Below, in pieces: positions 60,245 to 64,000 of a stretch of DNA of 64,000 nt (positions are counted from its first letter, which is position 1; the number at the start of each line of letters is the position of its first letter). The translations under genes were made by a program, and so were the position numbers. Under the pieces are notes generated by a model. The model was not told the origin of the DNA, ran no database searches, and saw only the letters and a program-made list of their open reading frames with translations. Location of the stretch: positions 1-64,000 of the forward strand of contig MTSL01000003.1 of the NCBI GenBank assembly GCA_002794465.1. Reading direction: 5' to 3'. Source of the stretch: Paramicrosporidium saccamoebae. Taxonomy: Eukaryota > Rozellomycota.

Positions 60245-63200
60245 TCATTGCTTGCCTTGCGTTGTAGATTGCGAGTAAGCAGGACTGGTGGGAGAGTAGG
60301 CAGGGCTCGTTGGACTGTAAGCAGGACTGGTAGGCGAATACGCCGGACTAGTGGGACTGTAAGCCGGGCTAGTCGGAGAATAAGCAGGGCTTGTAGGCGA
60401 GTACGCCGGACTAGTTGGAGAATATGCCGGACTAGTGGGACTGTAGGCCGGACTAGTAGGGCTATATGCCGGACTAGTCGGAGAATAGGCAGGACTCGCT
60501 GGACTGTAAGCCGGGCTGGCTGGACTGTAGGCTGGACTTGCGGGGCTATAGGCCGGACTTGCAGGAGAATAAGCCGGACTAGCAGGAGAGTATGCCGGAC
60601 TAGCAGGACTGTATCGTGGACTGGCTCCCCCAGCTTCGTACGCCGGACTGGCAGGACTATAGTATGCGGGACTCGCCGGCGAATACCGAGGCGAAGCACT
60701 TCCAGACTGCCTAAATGGACTCCACTTACCACCGGCCGCAGCATCGCTCCAGGCCGGCGAGAAAGATCCGGACGCTGGACTCATGGGAGCGCCACTATAC
60801 ATTGAATACGCAGGCGATCTTTGCCCATCTGGATAACTAGTGTAATCGCCAGTTCGCGCGCCGTTATTCTGCCAGTCTGCAGCTGCAAAGTTCTGCGAAT
60901 ATGACAAGGCGTGATTTAGGGCCGACTCGTTAACTCGCATCTCAATTGATCCAGTTCCTAGTGGCGCTAACTGTCCAAGCATCACATTCTCAGCAACCCC
61001 ACGACAAGCGTCGCTCTCGCCATTACTGGCTGCTTCTAATAAAATTTCTACAGTCTCTTCAAACGAACAACGCATCAAGGCACTGGTATCAGCACGGTTG
61101 ATCCCGTGCCTGGTAATGGCCAGCAGATAGCCTTTCGCAGTCATTACATCGCACAACATGGCTAAATGGCGGTAATTCACATAGGAACCATCGGATTCAA
61201 TGACCTTGCGAAGTTCCCTTAGAATTGCTGCTCTTGCCGCCTCAATGCCAAGAACTTCGTAGACTTCAATAATGTTGTTACTGAAGACTCGAGAAGAGTC
61301 AACGGCCGCATGGTTCATCACCTGCCGAAGATTTACTCCCTCTGTTTCCAAAATCCATTCGCTCTGTGTCTCAAATTCCCCCTTATCGTTGATTGTGACT
61401 CCCTTATGATCCACCAAGAACACTCGGCGAATCCCATCAATACCACGAAGATTAATAGAGTTTAACATGTTTGACTCAATGCGACGAAGGAAAACATCTT
61501 CTTCAATGCGGGCCTCGTCGTCCTCATCATTCATCTTATCCTCTACCGGATTTTCGTTTACAATTCTACAGCGCAAAATCAACTTTTCAGCGTTGTCATC
61601 GTTTGCAAGGACATGCAGATCACGATTAAACTCTTCAGTAATGCGATTTGCGACTTCTGCCATCGTCAATTGTTTATCCAACATCTTGGCACGGTCCAAT
61701 TCAACACGAAGTAGCCAGGGAGAAAGACGTTTAGGGTCTACCTCTTCATCTGGGAGCTCATAATAAGCCTGCACAAAGTCCAAATCATCATCAATAATCG
61801 TGGTCAAAGGATTGGGGTCGTAATGAATCTCTGCCGCCGCCGTCACCTTTTTTAGATTTGTGTGTTCCAGTTGGACCTGGACCTGCTTGGCGCTTATGGC
61901 TGATCGCGAATACTCTGGCTTCAAGTGGACTGTGAGAGAGGGTGTCTTAATGTTCTTGGCCAAATTGATAATTTCCTTGAGACGAGGCACACCAAGAGTA
62001 ACATTGGACGCGACTCCAGCGTAATGGAAAGTATTTAGGGTCATTTGTGTGGCAGGCTCTCCAATTGACTGCGCTGCTATGGTGCCCACCATTTCTCCGG
62101 GAGGCACGGCGCCAGCTGCAAATCTGCTCTCAATTTCACCCAAAATCCACTCGAAAGCAGCCCTGCTCAATCTAAATTCTTCCAAAACACGACGTGTAGC
62201 CAGCATTGATCGACATAAAATACAAAACAGCAAGGTAGCATTGTGTTGCGCTTCCTTGCTGATACGATCACTCCCTGCCACCACAATCACCTTTTCACAA
62301 ACGCCCTTGACTCCCTCAATGATCCGAAGGGGATGCAAGTCTGAAGCATTCCTGGGATCGAGCTGGAAGAGTCTCTGAGAGTCCCAAATTAGTCGCCGGA
62401 GATTTAAAGGAAGGGGTCTGCTTCCATTGCCATCAGGGAAAATGGTCGACCTAAGTAATTGCCGATCTTCCTGGAGTTGACGGAATTCCTGATCAAGTGC
62501 AATTTGAACAGAGGGATTCGTAGTCATTTCTTCGTAAATGTCCAATTCGACCAGATAGCTGGCCAAAGTCCATTTAGTGTCGGTGACGTCAATCCTGTAC
62601 CTCCTTGTAAAGTCCTTTTCGCCAGCACGGAGAATGTCTAGCGACTGCCTTTCTATGCAAATTGCGTCTAGGCCGTCTTCTCCATATCTAAATTGAAGAA
62701 TCTCTCCGCCGGCATTGCGGACGGTCCCATCATATCTAACCATCACATCCTCCAAAGCCTTCACTAAACGACGCTGGATATATCCTGTCTCTGCAGTCTT
62801 TACTGCCGTGTCAATCAAACCCTCGCGTCCACCCATGGCGTGGAAGAAGAACTCTTGGGGTGTCAATCCTCGGAGATACGAATTCTCCGCAAAGCCACGG
62901 GACTCTGGCCCGTAGTCGTCCTTGGTAAAGTGAGGAAGCGTGCGGTACCGAAAACCAAATGGAATACGGCGGCCTTCAACATTCTGCTGACCGACACAGG
63001 CGGTCATTTGGGAAATGTTGATAAAGGAGCCCTTGGAGCCAGCAACTACCATTTGTTTCACATTATTCTGTTCCTTCAAGCTACGCTGTGCACTAGTACC
63101 AGAGGCATCACGAGCCTTGTTGAGAACCTTATTGACCTCGCTCTCAAAGGATTCCCGGAGAGTCATTCCTGGGTTACAAGAAAGCCGATTCTCCTGTGCT

Positions 63201-63836
63201 TGCAAAATAATCTTTTTGACCGAATCCTTTGCAGTGGCAATTGTATTGTTGATGGTCTCCATGGTTTGCTTATCGGCAATCGTATCACCAATGCCAATGC
63301 TGAAACCATGTCCTAGGAGCCAGTAGTTGACTACCGTTTGGACATTGTTGAAAAAGTTTCGCGTCACTTCAGGTCCATGTTCATTCCAAATGACGTGAAC
63401 CAGCCCACCAGGAGAATTACCCACAGTCTTCTTACACAAAGTACCGCAGAGAAGAATTCCATCTTCAATTAGGACCTTAGTGTCTCCTGGAGAAATGTCG
63501 CCAACTTCATTATCTGGATGGGCGGAATGCAGTCCGACAAGATTCACCCTCGGGATGATGAGCGTCATCAACTGCTTTCCAGTCCACCTCGGCACGGGCT
63601 TAAGAATTGCCGGCGTGGGAATGTTTCCATCCCAATTACTGACCCACATTAACGTGTTCATAACTTGAGACGGCCCCATAAAGACATCACGACGGGTAAA
63701 CTTTCGGATTCCACAGAGCGTGTCCTGCACAATACCCATGACTGGCTTATTCGCTTGTGGCGAGATGATCATTTTGGGAACCATGCAAAGCTCGGAAATC
63801 TCGGCTTTACTCTCCAATGATTGTGGAGCGTGCAAG

Positions 63837-63868
<32 letters not shown>

Positions 63869-64000
63869 GGGTGTCGTTACTGAAAGATTTAGTCGGAATG
63901 TTGACCATGGCATCACTTTGACGCGATGTCCCATCATGGACATTTTATGCAAAGAGGGCTGTCGATTGAAAATGACCAAATCTTCGTCCATTAAATGTCG
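60245..64000 (-). CDS. RPB1: RNA polymerase II largest subunit RPB1, partial (C-terminal 1251 codons)
   Basis: The frame is open to the right edge. The first complete block is '[20 protein letters not shown]', the catalytic Mg-binding NADFDGD loop. Then come the bridge helix/trigger loop region '[20 protein letters not shown]', '[20 protein letters not shown]', and the clamp/cleft 3' parts. The C-terminal domain begins near 60820 and has about 17 regular heptads after some irregular ones. The proximal seven are YSPASPA and the distal ten YSPTSPA, ending [10 protein letters not shown]. Ser2 is P-adjacent, Ser5 is kept, and Ser7 is Ala throughout. It transcribes mRNA; the CTD recruits capping, splicing and 3'-end factors. 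Confidence 0.97.
60270..60660 (-). repeat. CTD-encoding 21-bp tandem repeat
   Basis: About 17 contiguous 21-bp units plus irregular flanking ones encode the YSP(A/T)SPA heptads. Adjacent units use different synonymous codons, so the protein repeat is conserved more strongly than the DNA repeat, suggesting selection rather than very recent expansion. Confidence 0.85.

Overview
The window is 64 kb of a compact nuclear genome from a fungus or close fungal relative. The fungal markers are a large chitin synthase with an N-terminal myosin-like region and a C-terminal DEK-type tail, a Ste12-type transcription factor and a DUF8032-like protein. Genes are very dense: divergent start codons lie as little as 27 bp apart. 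More than thirty introns can be reconstructed from reading frame and family conservation. Nearly all are 28-37 nt long and most run GTA...TAG. The one clear exception is a 112-nt first intron in RPL26. Three complex I genes (NDUFV1, NDUFA5, NDUFAF5) show a lineage that keeps respiratory complex I. I infer an early-diverging, reduced-genome fungus, possibly Rozellomycota/Cryptomycota (a Paramicrosporidium-like organism would fit); this placement is inference. I recognised no rRNA, tRNA, CRISPR array or intact transposon.

Layout. 1-3.1 kb: two paralogous secreted proteins on the minus strand with matching signal peptides and promoters, the first cut by the window edge. 3.6-9.7 kb: a short formin, a DUF1764 protein, a GT61 glycosyltransferase divergent from an RPD3-class histone deacetylase, and NDUFA5. 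9.9-20 kb: an island of secreted lineage-specific proteins. It holds five paralogues of what looks like a degenerate PP2C/PPM fold, an aspartic-protease-like protein with altered DTG motifs, and an acidic repeat protein. 20-24.6 kb: an unexplained 1.2-kb gap, DBP4, a small secreted protein, and a tandem duplication that appears to have been interrupted by a dispersed element. 24.6-32.3 kb: NDUFV1/RPL17, TIM44/TSC10, lipoamide dehydrogenase and the divergent prefoldin pair PFD1/PFD2. 32.5-34.1 kb: two secreted thioredoxin-fold paralogues. 34.2-60.1 kb: DUF8032-like protein, FYV10, NDUFAF5/SEY1, chitin synthase, a KDM8-like JmjC protein, mL50, MPO1, GNL1, a Ste12-like factor, SPB1, LCB1, mitochondrial ClpX, a possible Sds3-like protein and RPL26. 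60.2-64 kb: RPB1, whose CTD heptads end in Ala, running off the right edge.

How they fit together: housekeeping genes cover mitochondrial energy metabolism and import (complex I, DLD, TIM44, ClpX, mL50), sphingolipid synthesis and breakdown (LCB1, TSC10, MPO1), ribosome biogenesis and translation (DBP4, SPB1, RPL17, RPL26), ER shaping and wall synthesis (SEY1, chitin synthase) and transcription or chromatin (RPB1, RPD3, possible Sds3). Between them lie secreted, fast-evolving duplicated families whose layout resembles the effector islands of intracellular parasites. Gaps between genes are mostly short tandem repeats or copies of dispersed non-coding repeats.
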